DNA of 15,118 nucleotides, from NCBI GenBank assembly GCA_015491615.1, contig WFVN01000219.1:1-15118 (forward strand), in the 5' to 3' direction. Positions 12,907-15,118 of this stretch are shown in pieces. The first letter of the stretch is position 1. Every line of letters begins with the position of its first letter. This DNA is from Gammaproteobacteria bacterium (GTDB taxonomy: Bacteria > Pseudomonadota > Gammaproteobacteria > S012-40). The translations under genes and the position numbers were made by a program. The notes under the pieces were generated by a model. The model searched no databases and was not told the origin of the DNA. It saw only the letters and a list, made by a program, of their open reading frames with translations.

Positions 12907-15118
12907 ATGAAACGCATGCTATTCAACGCGACGCAGCCCGAAGAGCTGCGTGTGGCCATCGTCGATGGCCAGAAACTGGTGGACCTGGACATCGAGCTGG
13001 CCCACCGGGAACAGAAAAAGTCCAATATCTACAAAGGTCGCATCACCCGCATCGAACCCAGTCTGGAAGCCGCCTTCGTGGATTACGGCGCCGAACGTCA
13101 CGGCTTCCTGCCCCTCAAGGAAATCGCTCCGTCCTACTTCGCTAAACCGGTCGAGCCCGGCACGCGCGCGAGCATCAAAGAAGTCCTGCGTGAAGGCCAG
13201 GAAGTCGTCGTCCAGGTGGACAAAGAGGAACGCGGCAACAAAGGGGCCGCTCTCACCACCTACATCAGTCTCGCCGGTCGCTACCTCGTTCTCATGCCCA
13301 ACAATCCTCGTGCCGGCGGCGTCTCGCGTCGCATCGAAGGGGAAGAGCGGGCGGAGGTCCGGGAGGCCATGCGTCAACTGGAGATTCCCGAAAACATGGG
13401 CCTCATCGTGCGCACTGCCGGCGTCGGCAAGAGCGTCGAGGAACTCCAGTGGGACCTGGACTACCTGCTGCACCTGTGGCGCGCCATCGAGAAGGCCGCC
13501 GAGGAGCGCAGCGCGCCGTTTCTCGTCTACCAGGAAAGCAGCATCATCATCCGCGCCATCCGCGACTACTTGCGCAAGGACATCAGCGAAATCCTCATCG
13601 ACAACCCGGACGTGTATCAGCAGGCACGGGACTTCATGGCCCAGGTCATGCCCCACAACCTGCACAAGGTCAAACTCTACGAGGATGACATTCCCCTGTT
13701 CACCCGTTATCAGATCGAGTCGCAGATCGAATCAGCCTTCCAACGGGTGGTGTCCCTGCCCTCAGGGGGAGCCATCGTCATCGACCACACCGAAGCCCTC
13801 ATCTCCATCGACATCAATTCCGCCCGCGCCACCAAGGGAACGGACATCGAAGAAACCGCCCTCCAGACCAACTTGGAAGCGGCCGAAGAAATCGCCCGCC
13901 AACTGCGATTGCGCGATGCCGGCGGTCTCATCGTCATCGACTTCATCGACATGACCCCGGCCAAACATCAGCGGGAAGTGGAAGCACGCCTGCGGGAGGC
14001 ACTTTCCCAAGACCGGGCACGGGTGCAGGTGGGACGCATCTCCCGCTTCGGCCTGCTGGAGATGTCCCGCCAGCGCCTGCGCCCGTCCCTGGGCGAGCAC
14101 ACGCAGGTAGTATGCCCCCGCTGCGAGGGCCAGGGGAGCATCCGCAATGTCGAGTCCCTGGCCTTGTCCATCCTTCGTCTCTTGGAAGAAGGGGCGATGA
14201 AGGAACGCACCGCGCGCCTGGTGGCGCAAGTGCCAGTGGAAGTGGCCACCTTTCTCCTCAACGAAAAACGCAGCTCCATCCAAGAAATCGAGTCTCGTCA
14301 CCAGACCCGGATCGTCCTCGTCCCCAATCCCCATTTGGAAACACCCCACTACCGTTTGGAACGCATCCGTGCCTCGGAGCTGCCCAAAAGCGAGGTGGAT
14401 CGGGCCAGTTACAAGTTGCTGGAAACACCGGAAGGAGAAGCTTCACATCCCCATACCCGGGAACACAAACCCTCGGAACAGCCGGCGGTGAAGGGCTTCA
14501 TGCCTTCTTCCCCACCGGCAGCCACGCGAGAGACGCCGGCGAGCGGGGAGGAAACGTCCCAAAGAGGGCGAGAGCCCGGTCTCCTCAAGCGCCTCATCCA
14601 GACCTTTTTCGGGGTCGGTGAGAGCAATGCGCCGAAACCCGGACCGGCGGCATCCGCCCCCAAGGTCGCTCCCAAAGGGGAAAACGGTCGCCGTAACAAC
14701 GGGCGCAACGGCCAGCGCCGCACGAGCCGCGGCGGTGGACGTCGTGGCAACGAGGGACGTGCGCGAGCCGGTTCCGCGCACGACGAGGCTCTCGCCGTGA
14801 AAGAAACCGTCCCTGCTTCCGAGACGCTCCCGGCGGCAGAAACCACCGTGCCGATGGAAAGTGGCGCTACCGCCGGCAAACGGGGAGAAAGCGGCGGCCG
14901 ACCCCGGAGAGGCTCTCGCGGGCGCCGAGGAGGGCGGCGTCGTACCCCGATGGGCGAGGAACGCGCCGCCGAGGCACCGAGCACGGAGGCGGCGACAGCG
15001 GCCGAGTCTCCCAGCGTAGCCCAGGCACTGGAACCCCCACCGCCGGAAACCGCTTCAGCCGAGGGCACCCCTGCCCCCGAGGCCCCGGCCCAGGGCAAGG
15101 AGCCCGGCGAGCGCCCTC
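12907..15118 (+). CDS. rne: ribonuclease E (Rne), 3' end beyond the window
   Basis: Endoribonuclease that starts mRNA decay and processes rRNA and tRNA precursors; scaffold of the RNA degradosome. 737 codons are visible with no stop. The start MKRMLFNATQPEELRVAIVDG is near identical to E. coli RNase E and has AGGA seven bases upstream. Then come the S1 domain (about 35-125), the 5'-sensor/RNase H-like regions, the DNase I-like catalytic domain with Asp302, Asn304 (SIDINS) and Asp345 (VIDFIDM), and the zinc link CPRC (Cys403, Cys406). After about 510 the sequence is low in complexity: an amphipathic segment GLLKRLIQTFFGV (558-570) resembles the E. coli membrane-targeting helix. Two Arg/Gly-rich blocks (595-620 and 659-679) look like RNA-binding sites, followed by an Ala/Pro/Glu-rich tail. 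The non-catalytic half separates it from RNase G. Confidence 0.97.
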   Translation, partial: MKRMLFNATQPEELRVAIVDGQKLVDLDIELAHREQKKSNIYKGRITRIEPSLEAAFVDYGAERHGFLPLKEIAPSYFAKPVEPGTRASIKEVLREGQEVVVQVDKEERGNKGAALTTYISLAGRYLVLMPNNPRAGGVSRRIEGEERAEVREAMRQLEIPENMGLIVRTAGVGKSVEELQWDLDYLLHLWRAIEKAAEERSAPFLVYQESSIIIRAIRDYLRKDISEILIDNPDVYQQARDFMAQVMPHNLHKVKLYEDDIPLFTRYQIESQIESAFQRVVSLPSGGAIVIDHTEALISIDINSARATKGTDIEETALQTNLEAAEEIARQLRLRDAGGLIVIDFIDMTPAKHQREVEARLREALSQDRARVQVGRISRFGLLEMSRQRLRPSLGEHTQVVCPRCEGQGSIRNVESLALSILRLLEEGAMKERTARLVAQVPVEVATFLLNEKRSSIQEIESRHQTRIVLVPNPHLETPHYRLERIRASELPKSEVDRASYKLLETPEGEASHPHTREHKPSEQPAVKGFMPSSPPAATRETPASGEETSQRGREPGLLKRLIQTFFGVGESNAPKPGPAASAPKVAPKGENGRRNNGRNGQRRTSRGGGRRGNEGRARAGSAHDEALAVKETVPASETLPAAETTVPMESGATAGKRGESGGRPRRGSRGRRGGRRRTPMGEERAAEAPSTEAATAAESPSVAQALEPPPPETASAEGTPAPEAPAQGKEPGERP

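Noticed and set aside
1..15118. Mobile elements, CRISPR arrays, tRNA or rRNA genes, phage or defence genes
   Set aside because: No transposase, integrase, spaced repeats, tRNA-like cloverleaf or rRNA sequence was seen on reading both strands; the gene set is entirely housekeeping.

Overview
The window is about two-thirds G+C and carries a housekeeping chromosomal segment of a gammaproteobacterium. Gene order is the best clue to identity. On the left is the lipid/ribosome cluster yceD-rpmF-plsX-fabH-fabD-fabG-acpP-fabF (minus strand, fabF cut by the left edge). On the right is rluC-HAD hydrolase-sppA (minus strand), with a divergent rne running off the right edge. From general knowledge, this follows the conserved yceD/maf/sppA/HAD/rluC/rne block of Pseudomonas-type genomes, while fabH inside the cluster follows the Escherichia coli arrangement. 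A high-GC lineage such as the Chromatiales/Ectothiorhodospiraceae would fit, but that is inference; no rRNA or other taxonomic marker is present.

Layout: 1-5633 (minus) is one compact operon for YceD, ribosomal protein L32, PlsX, and the FabH/FabD/FabG/AcpP/FabF set of type II fatty acid synthesis. A near-consensus sigma70 promoter lies directly in front of yceD. Gaps are 25 bp or less, or genes overlap, except around acpP, which has its own possible promoter upstream and a hairpin plus T-run downstream. 5788-9636 (plus) is pycA-pycB-maf: a two-subunit pyruvate carboxylase joined by an ATGA overlap to the YceF-type Maf nucleotide pyrophosphatase. This pair sits between yceD and maf, which are normally direct neighbours, and is the main departure from the usual locus. 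9629-12285 (minus) is rluC, a HAD hydrolase and sppA, successive genes overlapping by 8 bp; sppA meets maf tail to tail with an 8-bp overlap. 12286-12906 is a 621-bp non-coding stretch with divergent promoter signals and a roughly 560-nt hairpin-rich leader for rne. 12907-15118 is rne (RNase E), open to the window edge.

Functionally, the left operon supplies the acyl carrier protein, the initiation and elongation enzymes of fatty acid synthesis, and PlsX, which passes acyl chains to phospholipid synthesis. PycAB makes oxaloacetate from pyruvate with biotin, an anaplerotic step drawing on the same pyruvate pool that feeds acetyl-CoA. RluC and RNase E act on rRNA and mRNA, SppA clears membrane peptides, and Maf removes modified nucleotides.

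I see no mobile element, CRISPR array, tRNA, rRNA, phage or defence gene. I find no wholly new system. The points most worth checking are the pycAB insertion, a yceD promoter that predicts an almost leaderless mRNA, and the structured rne leader.
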